Source: Pseudomonas khavaziana
Lineage (GTDB): Bacteria > Pseudomonadota > Gammaproteobacteria > Pseudomonadales > Pseudomonadaceae
Length of the DNA stretch: 64,000 bases
Reading direction: 5' to 3'
NCBI RefSeq assembly: GCF_019145205.1
Contig: NZ_JAHSTT010000018.1
Span: 25,305-89,304 of the forward strand
Within the stretch, counting starts at the first letter, position 1. Every line of letters begins with the position of its first letter. Below the pieces are notes generated by a model, which was not told the DNA's origin, ran no database searches, and was given only the letters and a program-made list of their open reading frames with translations. Shown piece after piece: positions 1 through 7,170 of the stretch. The translations under genes were made by a program, and so were the position numbers.

Positions 1-258
1 GTAGCGATAGCCGCGGGTGTCGGTGGTCCAGCCCAGCTCGCCGCAACTGCTCAGTGCCGCCGACATGGTGAAACCACCGGGGGTGACCATCTGCCGAAAC
101 GGAGATTGGGCCAGGACACGCCGCAGTTCAGGCAGCAACCGGTCAATCCAGGGCAGGGCGTAGCCCCGGAGTACGTGGGACTCTTCGCCAATCTGCTCGC
201 GCCCCGCGGGTTGTTGCAGGGCACTATCGGCGAATAAATCGGCATTCGGCCCCGACAT
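1..258 (-). CDS. alkB: DNA repair dioxygenase AlkB (N-terminal part, cut by window edge)
   Basis: The visible 86 codons are the N-terminal part of the Fe(II)/2-oxoglutarate dioxygenase AlkB, which removes methyl groups from 1-methyladenine and 3-methylcytosine in DNA. Diagnostic stretches are SPFRQMVTPGGFTMS and GELGWTTDTRGYRY, which match the nucleotide-recognition lid region of E. coli AlkB. The iron-binding HxD...H lies beyond position 1. The ATG at 258 sits only a few bases after the stop of the 55-aa gene at 262-429, so the two are probably translated from one mRNA. No adaptive-response (ada) gene is nearby. Confidence 0.9.
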   Translation of the reverse strand, partial: MSGPNADLFADSALQQPAGREQIGEESHVLRGYALPWIDRLLPELRRVLAQSPFRQMVTPGGFTMSAALSSCGELGWTTDTRGYRY

Positions 259-261
259 GTC

Positions 262-429
262 TTACAGCGCCTTGCTCACATTGATGTCGGTGATTTCGTC
301 ACTGGCATCATGAATTTTCGCCAGGGCTTGCTTGGCCTCTTCGACGCTGTCGGTGTGCAATTGGGCAAATTCAAAGCGGCGCTCGCCGTTGAGTTTGTAC
401 TTGATGACGTATTTGGTTGTAGAGGTCAC
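262..429 (-). CDS. small 55-aa hypothetical protein upstream of alkB (GTG start)
   Basis: This is a short reading frame starting with GTG at 429. An AAGGAAG Shine-Dalgarno lies about 7 bases upstream, and the frame ends with TAA three bases before alkB. The product is charged and soluble, beginning VTSTTKYVIKYKLNGERRFEF and containing an EEAKQALAKIH helix. No signal peptide or membrane segment is visible. It lies 26 bases after the DUF1883 gene and directly before alkB on the same strand, so a three-gene operon is likely. I do not recognise a named family. Support comes from ribosome-site quality, tight packing and coding-like codon use. Confidence 0.65.
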   Translation of the reverse strand: MTSTTKYVIKYKLNGERRFEFAQLHTDSVEEAKQALAKIHDASDEITDINVSKAL

Positions 430-455
430 AGCTTTCTTCCTTTCAGGTGTTCGGA

Positions 456-758
456 TCAGCTCAACTTGGTGCTGGTGCGACGAACGATGCGAATCTTGTG
501 GGACAGCGCCGGCTTGCGGGTCACGCTGATGGCACGACGGGTCACCACATCGAGGGTGATGTTCCAGAACCCAGTGCTGGGCGCGGTGATCTTGGCTGGG
601 AACTTATCGAATGCGCCGCCGTGGTAGGTATGGCGGCCGCCATTTTTGAAGCTGCGGAAGTTCGCGTCGCTCATCAGGCGAATGTTGCAGATCTGCGAGC
701 ATTCGATGACGACAATGTCTCCCTCGTTGAGGTGCTCACGCTGGTGGATGAATTTCAT
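456..758 (-). CDS. DUF1883 domain-containing protein
   Basis: The 100-aa protein begins MKFIHQREHLNEGDIVVIEC, and the later segment HTYHGGAFDKFPAKI followed by GFWNITLD is characteristic of DUF1883, a small family of unknown function. An ideal GGAG lies 7 bases before the ATG at 758. No signal peptide is visible, so it is probably cytoplasmic. It is the first gene of the short leftward group that continues into the 55-aa gene and alkB. The basic C-terminal tail (about residues 85-100) extends beyond the core domain. Confidence 0.8.
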   Translation of the reverse strand: MKFIHQREHLNEGDIVVIECSQICNIRLMSDANFRSFKNGGRHTYHGGAFDKFPAKITAPSTGFWNITLDVVTRRAISVTRKPALSHKIRIVRRTSTKLS

Positions 759-970
759 GGGGTGTCTCCAGAAGGGCTTTTTCTGAAAAATCAGAACGAT
801 ACGTAGGTTAAGATGGAGTTTATCAGCCCCAGCGCGTTTATTATCGGGCCGTCGTCGACGACTTCGACAATTTAAAACAGTTATTTACCCTGTAATTAGA
901 GATAAATCCTACGTTGGTGGGAGAAAATTACCATCCCCGCTGTCGTAGGGTCTTTATCGGAGGTTTTTGT

Positions 971-1321
971 ATGAAGTGGAGTGTGTTGGTGCTGGCCTTG
1001 GCAATCAGTGGGTGTGCTTCGGTTGCAGATATCAAGCAGACCCCGCCCACATTGGTGGTCATCTCAGGCAAGAAGCCGCAGGAATACGCCGCGTGTGTGG
1101 TGCGTAAATTGGAAGCGACCCGCCGGCCACCGCAGATCGAGCCCCATAAAGACGGTATTCAGGTAATTGTGCCGCAGAAATTCTCGGCGGATCCTTCGGC
1201 GATCTTCGTAATCGAAGACCGCTCCAGTGGGAGCAGCATCAAGCTCTATGAGAGCATGTCCAATGTGCCGATTCGTCCCGGCGACGTGAAGAAAGCCGGG
1301 GAAGACTGCATTTCTGGCTGA
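971..1321 (+). CDS. small predicted outer-membrane/periplasmic lipoprotein
   Basis: The 116-aa product starts at the ATG at 971, which has GGAGG about 7 bases upstream. An upstream in-frame start at 914 lacks such a site and would bury the signal peptide. Residues 1-14 form a lipoprotein signal ending in the lipobox ISGC, with Cys14 the predicted lipidation site. The mature part is short and contains two further cysteines (around residues 44 and 113) that could form a disulfide. No catalytic motif was recognised. It stands alone, divergent from the DUF1883-alkB group. Confidence 0.75.
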   Translation: MKWSVLVLALAISGCASVADIKQTPPTLVVISGKKPQEYAACVVRKLEATRRPPQIEPHKDGIQVIVPQKFSADPSAIFVIEDRSSGSSIKLYESMSNVPIRPGDVKKAGEDCISG

Positions 1322-1431
1322 GCCCCAGGCCTATCCTGCGCACCGGAGCCGATAAAAAAGCCATCACCCGTCAGTGGCGACATGCATTTGGGGCAGGGCA
1401 TCCGTTAAACTGTCGGGCATTGACTATAAAG

Positions 1432-1471
1432 ATGCCGCTCAGACCTTGGGTTTGAGCGGCATTTGTTTTTT
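1432..1471 (+). terminator. rho-independent terminator-like hairpin just upstream of the 76-aa gene
   Basis: Perfect 10-bp arms (ATGCCGCTCA at 1432-1441 and TGAGCGGCAT at 1453-1462) enclose an 11-base loop and are followed by a T-rich run ending near 1471. It can end transcription from the lipoprotein gene 110 bases upstream. Because it lies only about 15 bases before the next start codon, it could also act in the leader of that gene. Confidence 0.75.
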
Positions 1472-1485
1472 CTGGAAAGCCTGTT

Positions 1486-1716
1486 ATGAAACGCGAACTC
1501 GTCAAAGCCCGCCATGCTGAAGGTCAGATTGCGGCGACCCATGTCATTCAGAACCCCGCCGACCTGGGCGAGTGGATCGTATTCTTCAAGAAAAGCGGCG
1601 GTCGCAGCTACTTCCTGGTGGACGATCAGGATGAAGTCGAGTCATTCCCGCGCCTGGATGATCTGATCGAAATACTGCGTGGCCTGGGAATCAAGTTCGC
1701 CGAAGTGCATCTGTAG
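1486..1716 (+). CDS. conserved 76-aa hypothetical protein
   Basis: This small acidic-basic soluble protein (MKRELVKARHAEGQIAATHV...) has a GGAAAG ribosome site 8 bases before its ATG. It contains a central GEWIVFFKKSGGRSYFLVDD segment and an amphipathic C-terminal helix. Similar Pseudomonas proteins are, from memory, labelled plasmid replication/partition-related, but nothing in the sequence demonstrates that role. It converges with the lipoprotein gene at 1726-2007, leaving a 9-base gap. No signal peptide or membrane segment is visible. Confidence 0.65.
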   Translation: MKRELVKARHAEGQIAATHVIQNPADLGEWIVFFKKSGGRSYFLVDDQDEVESFPRLDDLIEILRGLGIKFAEVHL

Positions 1717-1725
1717 CACGCCGAC

Positions 1726-2007
1726 TTACTTACAGACCACAACGACGCTACGGCCCTTGAAATTGCCCACATCCTGACCCAGGGTCTTGTCACTCTCCTT
1801 GAGCGCAGGCGTGCCATTGGTGCCGACGATACGGTAGCCGGTGCCCGCACAGGACGCGTCGGCTTTCTCATAGCAACTGGCCCATGAGTTGGCCTCGCCC
1901 GAACAGTCGATGGTCAGGCCTTGTTCGCCATTTTTCAGCAGGGTGTCGGAAGTGGTGGTGCAACCGGCCAGCGCCAGTACCGCAGTCAGTGCCAGGATCT
2001 TGTTCAT
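1726..2007 (-). CDS. small predicted lipoprotein
   Basis: The 93-aa product begins MNKILALTAVLALAGC, a textbook lipoprotein signal with Cys16 as the lipidated residue. The mature domain has four further cysteines (in IDCSG, ASCYEK, ASCAG and the final VVVCK), suggesting two disulfides in a compact periplasmic fold. A YRIVGTNGTP segment is reminiscent of short envelope proteins with a glycine-rich turn. I do not recognise a named family. It converges with the gene at 1486-1716 and lies just beyond the 3' end of the fimbrial operon. Confidence 0.75.
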   Translation of the reverse strand: MNKILALTAVLALAGCTTTSDTLLKNGEQGLTIDCSGEANSWASCYEKADASCAGTGYRIVGTNGTPALKESDKTLGQDVGNFKGRSVVVVCK

Positions 2008-2150
2008 AGTGGGTCATCGTTGAGAGAAGTGGAGGGCGCTGACACTGTCGTGGGGCGTTGGCGCGGATTATAGCGAACTGCCACCAAGTGCACAGTCCCT
2101 GATACAAGATCTTCGCCCGCGCCGCCTTTTTTCTCAGCCCCGCCGGTGCG

Positions 2151-3107
2151 TCATGGCACCCCCATCACCAGCACTCCACTGCCGCTTGTGGCGCCAGTCG
2201 CAGGCAGGAAACCCGCACGCCGAACCAGTGAGAACGTCACATCATCGCCGCCTACGCTGTTGGTGATCCGAGTGAGGAATGAGCCATTGACCGAAACCGC
2301 AGAGCCCGCACGCACGAGGGCGGTCCCCAGGTTTGGATTGGTCATCATCAGCAGTCGATTGTCGAACGACGACTGTATGCCTTTGTAGGTAATGGTGATG
2401 GGCGAGTCGATTCCGCCATCCGGGCACGAGTAGTTGAGCCTGCGGTTGACGCGAATGGGGGTGGTCAGGGGATCACTGCCCAAGGCGCGCTGAGGGACGT
2501 CGCCGAAGTTGATCTCGATCGGGTTGTTATTGTTGATCGTGCAGGTCGACGGCGATACGGTGAAGTTGTTGGCAGCGATATAGGTGACGGTCACCTGCGG
2601 TCGGGTGTTGTCCCAGTTGTTCGAGCTGCTGATGCGCAACATACCGAGCTCGTCATTGGCGACGACGTTGATCGGGTTGGACGGGCTATTACGCATCAGA
2701 ATGTAGGGGGTGATATTGATGGGATAAGCGACACCGTTATTGGGCATCGTCGCCACGCGGATACCCGAGGGCACCGGATTGTTCAGAAACGATCCGTTGA
2801 TACGCAAACCGGCCCTTTCGTTACCGAAACGAGGGCCGGGGGTCCAGGGTGTCCCTGAGGCGTTCCCCGTTGCCCAGTAATCCACCCCCCATGCAGGGCC
2901 CTGGCCAGGGGAATACATGCATTCCAACCTGGCCCCCTCCATCATGATCCTCTGGCGGTCCGAGCTCAAGGTCACCATCACCGGAACGCGCAAGTTGGGA
3001 TTACCCGTCTGCCACTGGCCACCATTGACTCGGCAATCGACGGCCAGCGCATTCGATGTCGTACCCATGAAGATGAGAAGCCCAGCGGCTTCACGCAGTC
3101 GTTTCAT
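2151..3107 (-). CDS. two-domain fimbrial tip adhesin, second tandem copy
   Basis: The 318-aa protein has a signal peptide (MKRLREAAGLL...ALA) and an N-terminal receptor-binding-like domain starting DCRVNGGQWQ. Its C-terminal pilin domain (from about residue 185) contains STCTINNNNPIEINFGDV and a second cysteine in LNYSC, and ends in VLVMGVP. The start is placed at 3107, not 3161, because only the shorter form opens with a signal peptide matching its paralogue. The in-frame upstream ATG at 3161 overlaps the stop of that paralogue (3158-4126). The two C-terminal domains are nearly identical while the N-terminal domains differ. It is the last gene of the operon and is predicted to sit at a fimbrial tip. 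Confidence 0.8.
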   Translation of the reverse strand: MKRLREAAGLLIFMGTTSNALAVDCRVNGGQWQTGNPNLRVPVMVTLSSDRQRIMMEGARLECMYSPGQGPAWGVDYWATGNASGTPWTPGPRFGNERAGLRINGSFLNNPVPSGIRVATMPNNGVAYPINITPYILMRNSPSNPINVVANDELGMLRISSSNNWDNTRPQVTVTYIAANNFTVSPSTCTINNNNPIEINFGDVPQRALGSDPLTTPIRVNRRLNYSCPDGGIDSPITITYKGIQSSFDNRLLMMTNPNLGTALVRAGSAVSVNGSFLTRITNSVGGDDVTFSLVRRAGFLPATGATSGSGVLVMGVP

Positions 3108-3157
3108 TGTGTTTTCTCGTTGCTGCACTATCGGTATTCCCACTTCTTTTGCCTGTT

Positions 3158-4126
3158 TCATGGCACACCCATCACCAGCACGCCGCTGCCGCTTATTGCC
3201 CCTGCCGCGGGGAGTGATCCCGCGCGGCGAACCAGTGAAAACGTCACATCGTCGCCACCTATGCTGTTGGTAATCTGGGTGAGGAATGAACCGTTGACTT
3301 CAACCGCTGCCCCCCTCCGGACCAGGGCTGTGCCCACGTCCGGATTGGTCATCAACAACAAGCGATTGTCGAACGACGACCGGGCCCCTTTGTAAGTGAT
3401 GGTGATGGGGGCGTTAATTCCGCCATCTGGGCATGAGTAGGTAAGTCGGCGGTTGACACGAGTGGGTGTTGTCAGGGGATCGCTGCCTATCGCCCGCTGA
3501 CTGACGTCACCGAAGTTGATTTCGATCGGGTTGTTATTGTTGATCGTGCAGGTCGACGGGGAGATGTCGAAGTTGTTTGCGGCGATATATGTCAGTACCA
3601 GCCTCGTGCTGCCCAGGCTGTAATTATTGGTCTGTAGCAGATTCAGCGCGCCCAGGACGTCGTTAATCTGAACCTTGATGGGGTTGCTCGGGTCGTTTCG
3701 CAGCAATATATAGGGGGTTACATTGATGAGGTACGCCCCGCCGTTATTGGGCATGGTAGCGATCCGGATGTTATACGGCACAGGCGTGTTATAGAACGCG
3801 CCGTTTATGCGTAAGCCGGTTCGCTGATTGCCGAAGTTGGGGCCGGGCACCCAGGGCGAACCGGCTTGCGCAGATGTTCCCCAATAGTCAATGCGCGTAG
3901 GGTGGGCAGGCGAGGGCGTAAATCGGCATTCCAGCCATGCACCTTCAAGAATGAGGCGGGTCTTGTCCGAATCCACACGGACATTGACAGGGACCTCCAG
4001 GTTCAGAATCCCGCCGTCCCCTACATATTGCCACTTGTCGCCATTGACTCGGCAATCAGCTGCTCGCACTGTTGTGGTAATACCCAGCAATACGAACAGC
4101 ACAATGGCTCCATAGAGTCGTTTCAT
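3158..4126 (-). CDS. two-domain fimbrial tip adhesin, first tandem copy
   Basis: The 322-aa product opens with a signal peptide (MKRLYGAIVLFVLLG...VRA) followed by ADCRVNGDKWQ, an N-terminal binding-like domain, and a C-terminal pilin domain. The pilin domain carries STCTINNNNPIEINFGDV, LTYSCPDGG and a closing VLVMGVP. The ATG at 4126 was chosen because AAGGG lies about 9 bases upstream and the start aligns with the downstream paralogue; GTG and ATG codons at 4135 and 4132 are alternatives. The pilin domain would accept donor-strand exchange from the chaperone and then a minor subunit. The base composition is more AT-rich than in the usher and chaperone genes. Confidence 0.8.
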   Translation of the reverse strand: MKRLYGAIVLFVLLGITTTVRAADCRVNGDKWQYVGDGGILNLEVPVNVRVDSDKTRLILEGAWLECRFTPSPAHPTRIDYWGTSAQAGSPWVPGPNFGNQRTGLRINGAFYNTPVPYNIRIATMPNNGGAYLINVTPYILLRNDPSNPIKVQINDVLGALNLLQTNNYSLGSTRLVLTYIAANNFDISPSTCTINNNNPIEINFGDVSQRAIGSDPLTTPTRVNRRLTYSCPDGGINAPITITYKGARSSFDNRLLLMTNPDVGTALVRRGAAVEVNGSFLTQITNSIGGDDVTFSLVRRAGSLPAAGAISGSGVLVMGVP

Positions 4127-4241
4127 CTTCATCACCCTTTAATCCTCTCCTCGACAGTCGCCCACAGGCATCCAGCCCGTACACAAGGTGCCCGGAAGAG
4201 ATTGATGGTTTACCCAGGGCTGTGTTCAGCCCGTAAATGAT

Positions 4242-4784
4242 CTACGGATAGTCCAGCGTGAACGTGGACGTCACCGTGTAGGCACCATGCCCGATGGTCT
4301 GGTCCTGGATGGCTCGCGGCTCTCCCTTCACATAGGCCTTGAGTTCGATCACATTGTTGCCATCGCTCAATACCTGTCTGTCGCTCACCGTATTAAGGGG
4401 CAGAGGCTTGTTAGCCAGTGTCTCGATGCCCACGCCGATGCCGGTGGCGCCGCTGCCGCCATCAAGCGCGAGCAGCCCGGGCAGCGCCGGGTTTTCCCTG
4501 CCGCCGAAGGTGATCGTGACGGTGTTGCCCACAGTGGTGTCGCAGTCCACCAGATGAAGCTTGAAAGCCTTGCCCAATGATCGCGTATTGAGGTACAGGT
4601 ACTTGCTGGTCAGGTCCCAGAGTTCCAGGGTTATGGCCTCGTCCCCGGGACGAATAGTGCAAGCTTCTTCAACCAGGTTGCCTTTGAAACTGAGGTTGTC
4701 CGCAGCCTCGACGTCGGCGATCAAGCCCACACCAAGTACCAGTGCGGCGTAGGTCCAACCCTTGTGGATAGGTGTATGTCCCAT
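4242..4784 (-). CDS. fimbrial minor subunit (type 1 family)
   Basis: The 180-aa protein has a signal peptide ending near ...ADVEA and a single pilin domain. It shows the paired cysteines (EEACTIRPG and LVDCDTT), the GATGIGVGIETL mid-strand pattern common to type 1 pilins, and the terminal Phe/Tyr-rich strand TFTLDYP. It lies 13 bases after the stop of the next upstream subunit, with an AGGAG about 10 bases before its ATG. Its position just before the adhesin genes suggests an adaptor or tip-shaft subunit, but order within the fibre cannot be read from sequence. Confidence 0.8.
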   Translation of the reverse strand: MGHTPIHKGWTYAALVLGVGLIADVEAADNLSFKGNLVEEACTIRPGDEAITLELWDLTSKYLYLNTRSLGKAFKLHLVDCDTTVGNTVTITFGGRENPALPGLLALDGGSGATGIGVGIETLANKPLPLNTVSDRQVLSDGNNVIELKAYVKGEPRAIQDQTIGHGAYTVTSTFTLDYP

Positions 4785-4797
4785 GGTTTTCCAACTC

Positions 4798-5277
4798 CTA
4801 CTGGTATTCGGCCAACAAGGTGGCCACCGCGTTAAACCGGGCGGGGGTCAGGGTTGCGCCGGGTCGCTTGACCGGAACCACCTCCAATACCGGTGGCGAC
4901 GACAGGCTGATCTCAAGCGGCGTATTGAGGGCAAACGGCTGGTTGTTCTGGAACACCCGGATGCCCAGCGCCGGCACACTGGTCTGCACGGCTGCGCCGT
5001 CGAACGTTGTCGCGGTGCCGTTGACGCTCAACTTCAGCATCCAGGGCAGGGTGTCGGTGCCACAGCTGATGGTGTAGCTCAGGCCCTGGCGGTATTTCAC
5101 ACCGTCGACACGCTTTACCCCGACATCGCCAAAATCCACTTCAATGCTGTTGCCGGCATCGATGGTGCAGGGCGGCGGCTCGTTCAAGGTGCCGCTGAAC
5201 GTCAGGTTGGCCGAGGCGCCACTGCACAGGCCGATGGCACACAGGGCGAGCAACGTTCTCTGCGGCCAAAAAGTCAT
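4798..5277 (-). CDS. fimbrial minor subunit
   Basis: The mature single-domain pilin follows a signal peptide (MTFWPQRTLLALCAIGLCSGASA). It contains PPPCTIDAGNSIEVDFGDV, a second Cys in YTISCGTD, the block VKRPGATLTP and a final ATLLAEYQ strand. The start at 5277 is preferred over the in-frame 5310 codon because it places the signal peptide at the N terminus; 5310 overlaps the stop of the preceding gene. It is a clear paralogue of the product of 5307-5798, sharing the PPPC-N/D-G and PVKRPG blocks, and probably arose by tandem duplication. Confidence 0.8.
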   Translation of the reverse strand: MTFWPQRTLLALCAIGLCSGASANLTFSGTLNEPPPCTIDAGNSIEVDFGDVGVKRVDGVKYRQGLSYTISCGTDTLPWMLKLSVNGTATTFDGAAVQTSVPALGIRVFQNNQPFALNTPLEISLSSPPVLEVVPVKRPGATLTPARFNAVATLLAEYQ

Positions 5278-5306
5278 GGTGCGTTTCTCTTCATGGTTGA
5301 TCGGCT

Positions 5307-5798
5307 TCATTGGTAATCCACCACCAGGGTGGCGGTCGCATCGAAGGCGCCACCCGTCAATTTGCTGCCTGGGCGTTTGACCGGCACGGCCTGCACCACT
5401 GGAAAGTTGGGATAGGTAAACCTCACCGCGGTGTTCAAGGGCCAGTCAGCGCCATTGACGAACAGCTTCACGCCGAGATCGGGCTTGCGCGTCACCAGCA
5501 CCCGATTGTCGAAGGCGGCGCCGGTGCCCTTGAGCTCCAGTGTCAGTGCATTGCTGTAAGGCGCATCACAGGTGACGGTGTAGGGCACACCGCGACGGTA
5601 ATTGACCCCGTCGATCCGTGAGGTGAGCAGGTCATTGCCAAACGGTACGTCGAGCGTACTGCCGCTGTTGATGACACACGGCGGTGGTGCAATGATCACC
5701 GCGCGGATGGTCAGGCTGGTCTCGGCGTGCACCGCCTGGCTGGCGGCCCACAGCAGGCCGCCCATAAACACGGCCCATGGGCCGTTTGACTTAGCCAT
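5307..5798 (-). CDS. fimbrial minor subunit
   Basis: The 163-aa pilin-like protein has a signal peptide ending ...SQAVHA. It carries PPPCVINSGSTLDVPFGND, a second cysteine in YTVTCDAP, the AVPVKRPGSKLTGG block and a C-terminal TLVVDYQ strand for donor-strand exchange. The ATG at 5798 has AAGGG 7 bases upstream, located across the stop of the upstream gene; the alternative at 5816 lacks a comparable site. It is paralogous to the gene at 4798-5277 and is translationally linked to both neighbours by very short gaps. Confidence 0.8.
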   Translation of the reverse strand: MAKSNGPWAVFMGGLLWAASQAVHAETSLTIRAVIIAPPPCVINSGSTLDVPFGNDLLTSRIDGVNYRRGVPYTVTCDAPYSNALTLELKGTGAAFDNRVLVTRKPDLGVKLFVNGADWPLNTAVRFTYPNFPVVQAVPVKRPGSKLTGGAFDATATLVVDYQ

Positions 5799-5808
5799 TA
5801 TTCTGCCC

Positions 5809-6390
5809 TTACTCATAATTGAGCCTGAAATCCACCACGGCCCGGAACGCCCCGCTGGTCAACGGCGCCGAGGTGCGCGTGGGCCTGACCTTCCAGGTCT
5901 GTGTGTTGCCGCCCAGGGGCAGGAACAAAGGTTCGCCCCGTTGGCCCAGATTCACGTCCCGCCCAAGCACATCGGTCAACTGCAGGCCCATCCCAGTGAT
6001 GCCTTGCACCTTGACCAGGCGTGGATCATCGGCATCGGCCGGCGCCAGGAACGCCACCGACAGCACCGGTTGAAAGGCACTCCAGGTCAGGTTCCCCGTG
6101 CGCTCGCTGCGGATGCTGCCGGCGATGCGGTTGCAATCGGTAAAGCGCAGTTGGAAAGGCACCGCCCTTGCCTGGTCACCGGACCGGCGCAACTGGCTGG
6201 TGGAAACATCGCCCAGCTCAATGGTCTGATGCAGCGAGGTCATCTCCAGGCTGCATGGGGTTTCATGCATGGACCCGGAAATATTCAGCCGTCCGCTCAT
6301 GCCTTCTATATCGTCTTCGTCCTGGGCCTGTGCGCTGCCGACAACGGCCAGTAGCAGGCCGCCCAAGACCTTCACATAATGCAATTTCAT
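5809..6390 (-). CDS. fimbrial minor subunit
   Basis: The 193-aa product has a signal peptide (MKLHYVKVLGGLLLAVVGSAQA), an acidic mature N terminus (QDEDDIEG) and a pilin domain with ETPCSLEM and RFTDCNR cysteines. GITGMGLQLTD occupies the conserved middle and FRAVVDFRLNYE forms the last strand. GGAG lies 6 bases before the ATG at 6390, which rules out the GTG one codon upstream. It follows the chaperone by 18 bases. In related operons a subunit in this place is often an assembly terminator or adaptor; that role here is inference. Confidence 0.8.
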   Translation of the reverse strand: MKLHYVKVLGGLLLAVVGSAQAQDEDDIEGMSGRLNISGSMHETPCSLEMTSLHQTIELGDVSTSQLRRSGDQARAVPFQLRFTDCNRIAGSIRSERTGNLTWSAFQPVLSVAFLAPADADDPRLVKVQGITGMGLQLTDVLGRDVNLGQRGEPLFLPLGGNTQTWKVRPTRTSAPLTSGAFRAVVDFRLNYE

Positions 6391-6408
6391 CACTGACTCC
6401 GGCGGGCG

Positions 6409-7170
6409 TTACTGTGTGAGCGGGGCTGCTTGCGGGTTCACCTTGCAAGTCTCGCCGCTGCAGGTGAACCCCAGCAGCGGACGTCCGCCGTAGTCATTCA
6501 CGTAGGCCAGGTAAGGCGCAGTGCCGAGTGCCTTGGCCGTCGGGCCCAGGGCCAGCGAGCCTTTGGGCGGCACCATCAGCGGCTCGAATCCCGGCACGGT
6601 CTTGCCGTCCTTGGTGCTGCGCGCATCCACCAGGGTTACGAAGTACGGCGTCGGGTTGTTCACCTGGTAATGTTCGCCCTGCCGGGAAAGAGTCAGTTTT
6701 TCCTGCCAGGGGTTGGACAGGTCTTGCTGGCTCGGCGTGATGGCTTGCGGTCGGTAGAACAACTTGATGCGGGTCTGCAGCGCGATTTGCAGGGTGTTGG
6801 CTTTATCGCTGCGCGGCGGAATTTCCCGCAGGTTGAAGTAGTAGACCGTCTCTCGATCCTGCGGCAACGCTTTGGCCGCGGGCAACGCCTGGACTTTCAC
6901 CTGGCTTTGTTTTCCAGGCTCCACGCGCTGCACCGGTGGCAGCACGATCAGCGGCGCGGTGATTTTCTGGCCTTGTTCATCTTCAATCCAGCCCTGGGCC
7001 AGGTACGGCAACTGGGTATTGTTGTTGGTGATGTTCACGCTGGTGGCGTCCTTGCCCCCGTCGAAGATCACGCGGGTACGGTCCAGCGCAATTGCGGCAT
7101 TAGCGCCTTGGCATACGCCGATGGCCAGCAATGCGAGGGACGAAAGGGCAAGGCGGGTGTTGAGGCTCAT
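6409..7170 (-). CDS. periplasmic fimbrial chaperone (PapD/FimC family)
   Basis: The 253-aa protein carries a signal peptide ending ...GVCQGANA. Two immunoglobulin-like domains follow: the first opens IALDRTRVIFDGG and contains NITNNNTQLPYLAQGW and the VYYFNLREIPP signature, and the second contains NPTPYFVTLVDA. These are hallmark PapD-family segments; the chaperone caps pilin subunits in the periplasm by donating its G1 strand. Its start overlaps the usher stop by four bases (ATGA). It is the only chaperone in this operon, so it must serve at least seven subunit types. Confidence 0.92.
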   Translation of the reverse strand: MSLNTRLALSSLALLAIGVCQGANAAIALDRTRVIFDGGKDATSVNITNNNTQLPYLAQGWIEDEQGQKITAPLIVLPPVQRVEPGKQSQVKVQALPAAKALPQDRETVYYFNLREIPPRSDKANTLQIALQTRIKLFYRPQAITPSQQDLSNPWQEKLTLSRQGEHYQVNNPTPYFVTLVDARSTKDGKTVPGFEPLMVPPKGSLALGPTAKALGTAPYLAYVNDYGGRPLLGFTCSGETCKVNPQAAPLTQ

